From the NCBI GenBank assembly GCA_015832175.1, contig WJXW01000005.1:2046001-2110000 (forward strand): 64,000 nucleotides of DNA, read 5' to 3'. The translations under genes and the position numbers were made by a program. Of this stretch, positions 54,120 through 64,000 are shown piece after piece (positions within the stretch are counted from its first letter, which is position 1; each line of letters starts with the position of its first letter). Source of the stretch: Paraphaeosphaeria minitans. Lineage: Eukaryota; Ascomycota; Dothideomycetes; Pleosporales; Didymosphaeriaceae. The notes under the pieces are model-generated. The model did no database searches. It was not told where the DNA came from and saw nothing but the letters and a program-made list of their open reading frames with translations.

Positions 54120-55900
54120 TACTTTATAAACACCTACCTCTTCTACAGCTTTAGGTGCCGCTAAAATTACTCCTATAAAAGATAGTAGTAAAGCGTATAA
54201 ACCTAATCTCTACTTTAGCAAATAATCTTAAACTAACGTCTAGATTCTCTAGTTAGACCTCTACTTCTTTAACTTAAACAAACCTCTTAAAGATAAAAAG
54301 AAGGTTATCTTTGCAGTAATATATATGTAAAGAGATACAGGATTATAGATTTATCCTTACCTTAAAAAGTACCTAGGAATAGACTATAACAATAATAACG
54401 ATAATTACGTAAATAAGCACGCTAATATAGTTAATATTATTAAAAATTATAATAACTTTAAGAAATGCCTTAAATAACTCTTTAGGATTACTAATAAGGA
54501 CTCTATTATAAAAGTAAAGATTTAGACTATAACTTAGAAATAATTAGTAGTTAAGTATATAGCTAAGTTTCGCAGACACGCTATATAACTTAACTAGGAT
54601 AATAAATCTCTTTAGAATATATATAAATAAGGACTTAAATAGAAACTATATAAGAAACTCTTACATAGTAGTGCGCGAATCACTAACTTTAAAGAAATAT
54701 ATAAAGAAACTATTAAGATTAATAAAGAATAGTTTTCACTGTAATAGGAGCTCTACTAAAACCCTAGAGTAATAAGCTTTAGACAACTAGTAAAAGTAGT
54801 TTATAAAAACCCTATTAGAATTAACTAAAAGTAATAGCTAAGGAACTACTAGAGATATAAACTAATAGAAGATGTCTAGTTTAACTACTTAAGTAAAGAA
54901 AAAGGAGAAAAGATAGACCTTAAGCAGCCTAATAAACGCGTCTCTAATAGAAGTTAACAATTAATAACTAAGACTTATAAATACTTTATATATAGTAAAC
55001 TAGGCCACATAGCTAGGAACTATAGATTAAAGAATAAAGTCTATTAAACTAAGTTAAATGTACTAACTATTAAGGACTAAGAACCTAATAAAGAATAGAA
55101 AGTTATTATAACACTATTTAGTTACTAACGCGTTACACTAGAATAAAGTAAGTAATTAGATTTACCTAACTTATAACTATATAAAGATCCAGAAGATAAC
55201 TCTAACGTATACTATAATATAGAAGACGTAGAAGAGATACTAAAATCTCCTACTCCTTACCTATAAAATAGGCGGGAAGAAGACAACCCTATGTTACCTA
55301 AGTATAAACTAAATATTTAGGACTACATAGAACTCTACTAGGCACTAAAAGGAATACAACCCTATAAAAATAAGAAGTTAGACTACGTACTAAAGTACTA
55401 CTTAGACTACTAAAATCCTATACACTAATTCTATATGTGGACGCATTGCGAAGAACTAATATATACATAATATAAAGTAGAGAAAGAGGAGAATAAGAAA
55501 TAACCTAAAAGGAAACTGCGCTATAGATAGATATAAATAAACTACCTTATTACAGCTTATAATAAACACCTCTAGGATAAATAATAAGTAAAATACTTTC
55601 CTTGCTTTACGCTAAAGGGTAATAAATGCTATAATATACTTATTAATAGAGACTATATGCAACTATACTAGTACACGTGTCTAAACTAGGACTATAAATA
55701 CTACTATATAGTTAAATATTTAGATAGCTTTGTAAACTGCCCTATATAAGAAGTAATAATAGAACTACTAATTTAACTAGTACATAGGAATAGTAAAGAC
55801 TATAAAGGAAAAAATAGAAGAATATCCTTGCGGGAAGAGGAAATAAATAATCTATATAAGCCACGTACTTAAGAATAGTAATAGAAACAGATGCTTAGAA
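54120..55900 (+). pseudogene. A2 gag relic
   Basis: Aligns with A1 gag along its length. The zinc knuckle is near 54970-55025 and the two linker Cys motifs are near 55425-55470 and 55670-55715 (Phe-(Tyr)-x-Trp-x-His-Cys-Glu-Glu is still readable in the first). Stops at Gln/Trp sites; some Cys/His are Tyr. Confidence 0.75.
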
Positions 55901-58900
55901 ATGTATACTAGGCACTAGAACTTAATTATAACTTATATAAATAGATATCTTTTTTAGGTCTAAACTTAGATAAGAAAACGCCTTTATTAAATTAAATACT
56001 ATAGTAAGTATAGTATTAGTTAAGCTACTAGTATAGCTTAAAGAAATATAGGCTTAAGCTCTTATAGACTTAAAAGTAGAAAAGAACTTTATATCTTATT
56101 AGATAGTAAGACAAGCAGGACTTATAATATTAGAGAAAAAAGTACCCTATATTATTTATGTTGCGAATAGATCCCTAATACCTAAGACACCTTAGATATA
56201 CTAAGAGGTTACTACTATATTAATAGTCTAAGGATATAGAGAGGAACTTACTTTAGATATCTTACTAGGATCTAAGTATAAGTTAGTCTTAGGATTACTT
56301 TAGTTAATAATACACAACCCGCAGATTAACTAGGGTATAAAGAAAATATTATTTAAACACTATAATTGTGTATTATAAGTAAAGCTTACGTATTAACTAA
56401 AAATAATAGTAGATAAGGGAGTTATTAATAATATAATACTATAATAGATAGTTAAAAAATAGAAGCACACCTTAGTAGACGCTAGTAAGAACTACTAGGT
56501 TAAGAAGCGTAAGAAGAAAGATAATAGCACACCCTTTACCTTACTAAGAGAGTATAGGAAATAGATATACATATTTATAGAAAAGGAAGGAAAAGTAAAC
56601 CTACTAGAACATTAATCCTAGGATCTTATAATAGACCTAGAAGAAGGGAAAACGCCACCCTTTAGACTATTATATAGCAAGATAGGAGAAGAACTCCTTA
56701 AAGAACGTAATTTTATTAAGACAAATCTTAAGAAAGAATATATATAACTATTAAAGTCACTAGTAGTAAGCCCTTTTATATTTATTAAGAAAAAGGATAG
56801 ATTAGATAGACTATACGTTAACTACTAATAACTTAACAATATAATAATAAAGAACTAATATCTACTACTAAATATTATAGAGTTACAAGATTAACTATCT
56901 TAAGCTAAGATATTTATAATAATAGATCTAAGAGACAGTTACCACCTTATATAAATTAAAAAAGGTAAAGAGTGGAAAACAGCGTTTTAATTACGCTATA
57001 GACTATTTAAATATAAGGTTATGCCTTTTAGACTTATAAACGCACTAGCAGCTTTTATAGCACTTATTAACAATGTACTCTATAAATATCTAGATATATT
57101 TGTTATTGCGTATATAGACGATATTCTCGTCTTTTCTAAAAACAAATTGGACTATACTAAGTATGTACAGATAGTACTAGAAGCACTAAATAAAGCATGC
57201 CTTTGTATTAAACTTAAGAAATATAAGTTTAACGTTAAATAACTTAAATTCCTAGGACACGTTATTACTATAGAAGGAATTAAGATAGCACTAAGTAAAG
57301 TTAAATATATTAAGAACTAGCTAATACTAAAGATAGCTAAGAACATCTAAGAATTCTTAGAATTCTATAGATTTAACTAATAATTTATCTAAAATTATGT
57401 AAAGGTTATAATACCTTTAATAAATCTTACAAAGAAGGACGTACCCTTTAAATAAATAAATAAGTGCAGAATGTTATTCTAACTCCTTAAGACAGTATAT
57501 ATTATAGAACCTGTCCTTATTTATTCTAGAAGTAATAAACTACTGCACTTTAAAATAGACACTAGCGATCTTATGCTAGGCGCCTACGCTAAATAAGAAT
57601 ATAATAGTAAATAGCACCTAATTGCCTATTACTTATGCAAATTTAATAACGCTAAAACACGATATAACATACATAATAAAGAACTCTACGCTATTGTTAA
57701 AGCCTTAAAGCACTAGAGGATTTACGCGCTTAGTTACTTAACACTAGAAATCTATACAGATTATAAGAACTTTCTAATATTTACAATAACAAAAGAACTT
57801 ACACTATAATAATAAAAATAGTTATAAACTACTAGGCAGTATAAGTTTAAAATTATCTATATAGCTAGAAAAGAAAACAGCAGAGCAGACGCTCTTAGCT
57901 AATAAAGTAATCTAGTAGGAGAAAAAGTAAAAACCTTCTCTATAATCCTTTACAAAGCCAAAGATAGATCTCTAGAACTAATAGTAGAACTAAATTAACT
58001 TTTAGTAATTAACTAAGAAGTTCTAGAACATCTACAGACTAAAATTATCTAATAATACTATAATAACCCTATATATAGACACCTAGGCATCACAAAGATA
58101 ATAGAACTTATCTAAAGGAATTACACCTTTAAAGGAATTAAAGAAGCTATAATAACTTATATCTATAAATGTGCAGAATGCTAGAGAAATAAACACAGCA
58201 TATATTTTAAATATAGAGAGATGTAAGTAATTAAAATACTAATAGCACTATAAGAAGATATTACTATAGATTTTGTCACAGGAATTCTAAACTCTAAGAA
58301 TCTAATAACAGGAATTAAATATAATAGTATACTAGTAGTAGTCTACTAACTAACTAAGTATATTAAGCTTATTCTATGCCTTAAAAGAATAACGGCAAAA
58401 GAACTTACTTTTCTTATCCTAGACTAACTAATTAGACACTACAGAATCCTAAAAATAATTATTAGCGACAGAGATAAGCTCTTTATATTAAATTATTAGA
58501 CAACGCTTATAGCACTACTTAGAACAAAACAAAAGCTATTAATAGCTTACTATCTATAAATAGACAGATAGATAGAACGTACGAACTAAACTATAGAAAT
58601 GTACCTACGTATCTACTACAATAGTTAGAAGAATAACTAGGTTTTATTACTACCTATAGCACAGTTGGCCTATAATAACAAAGTATTAGTAGTATTAGGA
58701 TATACACTATTCTATGTAAACTACAGTAAACACCTATATCTCTTTAACTAATAATTTCTTACGACAATTAAAGCAAAAGAAGCTATAGATATAGTAGAAA
58801 ATATAAAGAAAATACACTAATAACTCTAAGAAAATTTTAAGACAGCTTAGCAGTAATTAATTTTATACTAAAATTAAAAACGAAAAATAGTAATTTAGCT

Positions 58901-59306
58901 AAAGAAGGGGGATAAAGTATATCTACTTACAAAGAACCTTTAAACTTAGAAGAAGAAACACAAGAAACTAGATTATATTAAAGTTAGACTATTTTACATT
59001 TCTAAGCAAATATTACTAGTAAACTATAAGTTGGAACTATTGCTAGATGTAAAGATACACTTAGTATTCTACGTATTACTACTAGAACTAGTAGACCCTA
59101 ATACACTAGTTAAAACCACCTTCTACTACTAGACTAAGGAAGAAAATAAATTTAAGGTTAAAAGAATTCTAGAATATAATTAGTATAATAATACGTATTT
59201 TGTTAAGTGGAAAGGTTACCTATATAGCGAAAACACCTAGGAACTAAAAAACAATCTAGGAAACTGTTAGTAAAAGATTAAGGAATTTTACTAGAAACAC
59301 AAATAT
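55901..59306 (+). pseudogene. A2 pol relic: protease to chromodomain
   Basis: Protease near 56050-56110. Reverse transcriptase about 56680-57480, with the open segment 57021-57242 (73 codons) that keeps the complete active site Tyr-Ile-Asp-Asp, unlike A1 and A0. RNase H about 57520-57890; integrase about 58000-58810, with Asp-Phe-Val near 58270 and Gln-Thr-Asp-Arg-like motif near 58555; chromodomain about 59150-59290. Upstream and downstream stops still make the polyprotein non-functional. Confidence 0.93.
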
Positions 59307-59308
59307 AC

Positions 59309-59788
59309 CTAGGAGGATTGTAGTACTAACGCTATAGTATCTACTATATTAAGTGTTAACCACATTGCTGTAGAGTAACTAACAGTCGCTGTAGTAGTAG
59401 GATAATTAATAGTATCTATATTTATATCCTTACTATCTACAGTTATTTCTGCAGCTAGGCATAACGTCTTCTTATAAGCACACTTTTTAGCCTAAGCTAG
59501 TATTTTCTTATTTTATAATAACTACACTATTAGGAGAGACAACGCCTTTTTATTCTTTTTAACCTTCTTCTTGTACTCTTTGTAAGTTTTATCTAGCGAT
59601 AACTAGCTTATGTTCACATATAGATAACTTAAGTAAACACATTTAGAACACTTTAAATCTAAATCTAGTATAACATAGTAAATAGAACCTTTAAAACTAT
59701 AATTAATATAAGGGTTCTCTGTAATAATGTTAGTTTCTTAGATCTTACAATATAATTAATGTTTTTAAATAGTAGAGTTGCTAGGCAT
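59309..59788 (-). pseudogene. A2 antisense 3' reading frame, 159 codons, Cys-bearing and coiled-coil-like
   Basis: On the minus strand an ATG at 59788 opens a frame ending at TAG at 59309. The six inner stops are all TAA or TAG, the RIP products of Gln codons. A Lys-Cys-Ser-Lys-Cys motif (Cys-x2-Cys, about 59640) follows a segment with Tyr-Ser-Phe-Lys-Gly; then Leu-Asp-Lys-Thr-Tyr-Lys-Glu-Tyr starts a Lys/Leu-rich, coiled-coil-like stretch (about 59480-59600), ending with a Thr/Ala tail containing Ala-Met-Trp-Leu-Thr-Leu. It starts 111 bp upstream of the 3' LTR and ends at the chromodomain, exactly where A1 has its antisense frame, but the two proteins are not obviously the same family. Function unknown. 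Confidence 0.6.
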
Positions 59789-59898
59789 AATACTAATAAA
59801 TGTACTTATAGTAAATAGGGTTAGCAGAACAGCTTACGTAATAATAGCTAAGACCTAAATATATAATTTAGGACAAATCTGTAAAAAAGAGGGGATAA

Positions 59899-60329
59899 TG
59901 TTAGGATCTAAAATCTACATAATAGCGAGAAGCTAGTTTTGTACCTAGTAGGCGCGTAGTAAGGATTAGGAGGGGATTTAATACTAGCTACACCTTAAAT
60001 AAAGGAGTTACATAACTACTCTCTATAGAGCGCTTAATTACTCTATACTAGAGTATAATACACGTGACCGCTCTCTATAGAGCGCTCTCTATAGAGCGCT
60101 CCCTACAGAGCGGACTTTGCTTAGTATATAGGAACGCAAGGATAGACTCTCTATACTTATATTTAATCTATTTATTAATCTATTATTTAGATTCTAGTAG
60201 ACTAAATTATTAACTTATTACACTTTATAAGATACTATTGTATTAATAAGACCTTCTACCTTCTATAAGTACTCCTGCCTAAGAACTAACCTTAACCCTT
60301 TAGGACTAGCTACCCTCTTGGATTTAACA
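59899..60329 (+). repeat. A2 3' LTR
   Basis: 431 bp, TGTTAGGATCTAAAATC to TTTAACA. Same length as the 5' LTR. Confidence 0.96.
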
Positions 60330-61226
60330 ATAATCTACATAAAGCTATAGTATACTATTTTTCTTAAGGGTAAATAGAATTAGTGCTCTAGCTAGACTAG
60401 TGCTATACCTAATCTATCCCTTTTTTAAGGTATCTTTTAGATACTCCTAAAGTACCTTAAACTCCTGCTCTAAGAGATTATAGAATACTTTATAAGGAGG
60501 TTTCTTTCCCTCTATAATAGGGATAGCATAATTAGATTTCTTAAAGTTTAGTAGGGTAGACACTGCTTTTTTATTAAATACGTTACTAATTTTATATAAT
60601 ATATTAGAAATACGTAGTACTTACGCTACGTGCACTTTATTAATATACGCTAGGTGCTCTAAACTTACACTAGTTATCTATAAAACCCCTAGAAGAAATA
60701 ATTCTAAGCTAGTATACTTTATATTATTTTTAAAGTTCTTTATAGTAATAAGCTATATTAAAGCTATAGTATAGCCCTAGCGCTATATTTATAAGCTGTA
60801 ATTAAGGTACATATTACCTTCTTATAGGAAGGAGTTACTTAGTAGAAGAGAAATCCCTTTCTTATTAACACTATAAATAGTAGTCTTTATCCTACGCTCT
60901 ACCCCTATATTATTTATAATACGCACTTAGAGCGTATAGGCGGCGTAGATACTCTACTTTTAGGCTCTAATCTATTCTAGTTTAGGGAGCTTAGCCCCTT
61001 TAATAGGCTTTAAGTTTATTTTAATAGTAATAATCTAACTAATTAGGCTAATATTAGTCTATAAGTTAAAGATTATTTAGAATTCCTTCTTTACGCCTAT
61101 ATTCCTAGCTACGCTACACGTGCGCTTTATATCTAGTAAAATATAAATTAGTAGGCGCCTTACTATACCTAAGTTATAGGTAAGGCTTAACCTTTTCCTA
61201 TATACTTTACTTATATAGAAATCTAA
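60330..61226 (-). pseudogene. Gypsy L gag/protease end and reverse transcriptase start
   Basis: Minus-strand relic that joins the L frame at 53666. Reading from right to left, the protease-side linker is followed by Ala-Ile-Pro-Ile-Ile-Glu-Gly-Lys-Lys-Pro-Pro-Tyr near 60535-60500 (family Asp-Leu-x-x-Gly-x-x-Pro-Pro-x-x-Pro-Leu-Tyr), a Leu-Lys-Lys-Gly-(Trp)-Ile segment, and Tyr-Val-Asp-Tyr at the A2 junction. The right part (60700-61226) would be protease/gag, but I cannot place motifs. It is cut by A3 at 61227. Confidence 0.8.
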
Positions 61227-61689
61227 TATTAGGATCCGGCCGCGCATAAGCAGCGGGGCACGAGCTTATTATACTTCTAGACTACTAGTCTACTAGAGTT
61301 AGCTAACTAAGTAGTTAGGCAATAGGTTATAGGTTCTAAGGGTCCTAAGGACTATATAGGCCTCGCCCGTATAGGAGCTCTAGGCCACGTAGGACTTACC
61401 CACATAGGGCTCTAGGATATATGGGACTCTAGAACATATAGGACTTTAGGATATATAGGATTCTAGGATGTGTGGGATTACTTAGTATATAGGAACGTGA
61501 AAATAAGCTTTTTATACTTATGTTTAATCTATTTATTAATCTATTATTTAGATTCTAGTAGACTATATTATTAACTTATTATACTTTGTAAAATACTATT
61601 ATATTAATAAGACTTTTTACCTCTATAAGTACTCCTGCCTAAGAACTAACCTTAACCCTTTAGGACTAGCTAGCCTTTTAGATTTAACA
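61227..61689 (+). repeat. A3 5' LTR (463 bp, U3 type 'GGATCCGGCCGCGC')
   Basis: TATTAGGATCCGG to TTTAACA. The first ~250 bp differ from all other A LTRs and include a tandem array of a ~22-bp unit ending TAGGA/ACTCTAGGA (about 61395-61475). The last ~200 bp are the common A type. Confidence 0.88.
61395..61475 (+). repeat. Short tandem repeat in A3 U3 (CTCTAGGAYATATGGGA-like units)
   Basis: Four or five units of the form TCTAGGATATATRGGA separated by a few bases. The unit is present only in this LTR subtype and could be a repeated promoter element. Confidence 0.65.
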
Positions 61690-61719
61690 TCTTAAACACC
61701 CTTAATATAAGTACTTTAT

Positions 61720-63700
61720 AAACTTCTACCTCTTCTATAGTTTTAGGTGCCGCTAAGATTACTTCTATAAAAGATGGCAGTAAGGTGTATAAACCTAATC
61801 TCTACTTTAGTAAATAATTTTAAACTAACGTCTAGATTCTCTATTTAGACCTCTACTTCTTTAACTTAGATAAATTCCTTAAAAATAAGAAAAAGGTTAT
61901 CTTTATAGTAAAAAGGGCTTAAACTATCACAGGATATTCAGGAGCAGAGTTGTAAAGAATACAAATAGCTGATCGTAGGAAAGGATGCCGAAAGGGCAGA
62001 CTATATACAAAAGAAACGAGCCTCTTAGCAAGAATCCCGTGATATGAATTAGTGGATCCAGAAAGAATCACAGAAGTGAGTGTTTACTTCAACATTATCT
62101 TTACAGCAATATATATATAAGGAGATATAGGATTATAGATCTATCCTTACCTTAAAAAGTACCTGGGAATAGACCGTAATAATAACGACGATAATTACGT
62201 AAACAAGTACACTAATGTAGTTAATATTATTAAGAATTATAATAACTTAAAGAAATGCCTTAAAAAACTCTTTAGGATTACTAATAAGGACTCTATTATA
62301 AACGTAAAGATTTAGACTATAACTTAGAAGTAATTAGCAGCTAAGTATATAGCTAAATTTTATAGGTACACTATATAACTTAACTAGGATAATAAATCTC
62401 TTTAGGACATATATAAATAAGGACTTGAATAGAAACTATATAAGAAACTCTTATATAGTAGTGCGCGAATTACTAATCTTAAGGAACTATAGAAAGGAAC
62501 TATTAGGATTAATAAAGAATAGTTCTTACTACAATAAGAGCTTTACTAAAATATTAGAGTAATAAGCTTTAGATAACTAGTAAAAGTAGTTTATAAGAAT
62601 CCTATTAGAGTTGTCTAAAGGCAACAACTAAGGAACTACTAGAGATATAAACTAATAAAAGATATCTAGTTTAACTATATAGGTAAAGGAAAAAAAGAAA
62701 GGATAGGCCCTAAGTAGCCTAATAAACGCGTCTCTAATAAAAGTTAATAACTAATAACTAAGACCTGTAAATGCTTTATATGTGGCAAACTAGGCTATAT
62801 AGCTAGGAACTATAGATTAAAGAATAAAGTCTATTAAACTAAGTTAAATATACTAACTATTAAGGACTAAGAACCTAATAAGGAATAGGAAGTTATTATA
62901 ACGCTATTTAGTTACTAATGCGTTACACTAGAATAAAATAAGCAATTAGATTTACCTAACTTATAATTATACAAAGATCTAGAAGATAATTTAGATATAT
63001 ACCACAACGTAGAAGACATAGAAGAGATACTAAAATCTTCTACTCCTTACCTATAAAGTAGGCAGGAAGAAGACAACCCTATATTACCTAAGTATAAACT
63101 AAATATTTAGGACTATATAGAACCCTACAAGGCACTAAAGGGAGTGTAACCCTATAAAAACAAGAAGTTAGACTACGTACTAAAGTACTATCTAGACTAC
63201 TAAAATCCTATACACTAATTTTGTATATAGATGTATTGCGAAGAACTAATATACGTATAATATAAGGTAGAGAGAGAGGAAAATAAAAGGTAACTTAAAA
63301 GGAACCTACGCTACAGATAGATATAAATAGACTACCTTATTATAGCTTATAATCAACACCTCTAGGATAAATAATAAGTAAAATACTTCCCTTACCTTAC
63401 GCTAAAGGGCAATAAATGCTATAATATACTTATTAATAGAGACTATATATAACTATACTAGTATATATATCTAAACTAAGACTATAAATACTACTATATA
63501 GCTAAATATCTAAACAGCTTTGTAAACTGCCCTACGTAAGAAGTAATAATAGAACTACTAATTTAACTAGTATATAGAAATAGTAAAGACTGCAGGAGAA
63601 AAAACAGCAGAATATCCTTATAGAAAGAAGAAGACAATCTATATAAGCCACGTATTTAAGAATAATAATAGAAGCAGATGCTTAAAAACGCATACTAGGC
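61720..63700 (+). pseudogene. A3 gag relic, best preserved zinc knuckle
   Basis: Gag frame around the B solo LTR. The knuckle at about 62764-62812 reads Cys-Lys-Cys-Phe-Ile-Cys-Gly-Lys-Leu-Gly-Tyr-Ile-Ala-Arg-Asn-Tyr, so the Cys-x2-Cys pair and Gly-Lys are kept while His and the last Cys are Tyr. The two linker Cys motifs follow near 63215-63260 and 63460-63510. Stops at Gln/Trp sites. Confidence 0.8.
61902..62094 (-). repeat. Copia B solo LTR, almost free of RIP, target duplication TTATC
   Basis: 193 bp on the minus strand, matching the 195-bp B LTRs (start TGTTGAAGTAAACACTCACTT; one base seems missing near the other end). TTATC at 61897-61901 and 62095-62099. It retains GATCGT, GCCGAAAGG, CCCGTGAT and other words that are TA-converted in the B LTRs at 10995 and 18067. 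Inserted in A3 gag. Confidence 0.95.
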
Positions 63701-64000
63701 ACTAGAACTTAATTATAATCTATATAAATAGATGTCTTTTTTAGGCCTAAACTTAGATAAGAAAACGCCTTTATTAAATTAAATGCTATAGTAAGCATAG
63801 TATTAGTTAAGCTACTAGTATAGCTTAAAGGAATATAGGCTTAAGCTCTTATAGACTTAGGAGTAGAAAAGAACTTTATATCTTATTAGATAGTAAGATA
63901 AGTAGGACTTATAATATTAGAGAAAAAAGTACTCTATATTATTTATATCGCGAATAGATTCCTAATGCCTAAAACACCTTAGATATACTAAGAGGTTACT
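63701..64000 (+). pseudogene. A3 protease relic, cut by window edge
   Basis: Matches A1 20930-21230. The protease motif reads Leu-Ile-Asp-Leu-Gly near 63853-63868, so the Gly of Asp-Ser-Gly is still present here (Arg in A1). Reverse transcriptase would start beyond the window. Confidence 0.85.

Larger units (their letters stand above)
53667..60329 (+). mobile_element. Chromovirus A2, full length (6663 bp, target duplication ATAAT)
   Basis: LTRs of 431 bp at 53667-54097 and 59899-60329 with ATAAT at 53662-53666 and 60330-60334. Internal order and sequence as in A1, with a polypurine tract AAAAAAGAGGGGATAA before the 3' LTR and an antisense frame upstream of it. It interrupts the reverse transcriptase of minus-strand L; the L frame joins across it after removing one ATAAT. 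Confidence 0.97.
61227..64000 (+). mobile_element. Chromovirus A3, 5' part, truncated by window edge
   Basis: 5' LTR at 61227-61689, then gag and the start of protease, running off the right edge. Alignable with A1 and A2. Interrupted by a Copia B solo LTR at 61902-62094. It inserted in L; the left target copy would be TCTAA (61222-61226). Confidence 0.93.

Noticed and set aside
1..64000. Intact host protein-coding genes or tRNA/rRNA genes
   Set aside because: No long intact frame beyond short retrotransposon stretches, and no recognisable tRNA or rRNA sequence; the only tRNA-like match is the Copia primer site.

Overview
This window looks like a piece of an AT-rich, gene-poor compartment of a filamentous ascomycete (Pezizomycotina) genome. 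I see no intact host gene. Almost everything is decayed LTR retrotransposon: Ty3/Gypsy chromoviruses (integrase with chromodomain) and Ty1/Copia elements. Their reading frames are full of TAA/TAG stops where Gln or Trp is expected, and CpA/TpG is widely replaced by TpA. That is the signature of repeat-induced point mutation (RIP). The species cannot be named from this sequence.

Elements are nested like Russian dolls, and most insertions can be proven by matching LTRs and 5-bp target duplications. Block 1 (1-4033): minus-strand chromovirus A0, entering from the left, ends in a 411-bp LTR that sits in a fragment of element H. Block 2 (4034-6100): unassigned DNA, then a probable Helitron helicase relic. 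Block 3 (6109-31523): a minus-strand Copia element, D, is split by Gypsy element E (7676-30193, 226-bp LTRs). E itself contains a mitochondrial cox3 fragment (8934-9164), Copia element B (10995-18261, target duplication TTTCT) and chromovirus A1 (18684-25343, TTAAC). Block 4 (31524-43205): an A-type LTR (F) is interrupted by Gypsy element G (31929-39066, CCCTC). It is followed by a plus-strand A fragment, an H solo LTR, and a minus-strand A copy (A4) that carries an almost RIP-free solo LTR K. Block 5 (43206-53666 and 60330-61226): Gypsy J, interrupted by a truncated H, abuts minus-strand Gypsy L. L carries a K solo LTR, which is itself split by a complete 3.1-kb H element (48742-51881, GTTGT/GTTAT), and an H solo LTR (52416-52653, CCTAT). 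Chromovirus A2 (53667-60329, ATAAT) sits in L. Block 6 (61227-64000): chromovirus A3 runs off the right edge, with a fresh B solo LTR (61902-62094, TTATC) in its gag.

The most interesting material lies where the standard retrotransposon parts do not explain the DNA. (1) A1 and A2 each carry a complete antisense reading frame (ATG to stop) between chromodomain and 3' LTR, with Cys-rich and coiled-coil-like layout. (2) Element E carries 2.5 kb of extra DNA with an antisense coding relic whose frame is broken by short GT-AG candidate introns. These introns coincide with arrays of a 10-bp repeat (consensus AATTAGTGCT) that recur at least seven times in the region. (3) A-family LTRs share their 3' half but have at least four unrelated 5' (U3) halves. 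(4) Short or single-copy inserts (cox3 fragment, K and B solo LTRs) are almost free of RIP, while everything around them is saturated.

None of the retrotransposon proteins here can be functional: each frame contains many stops and most reverse transcriptase active sites have lost Asp. All coding calls are therefore relics, with boundaries good to tens of bases for domains and to the base for LTRs with target duplications.
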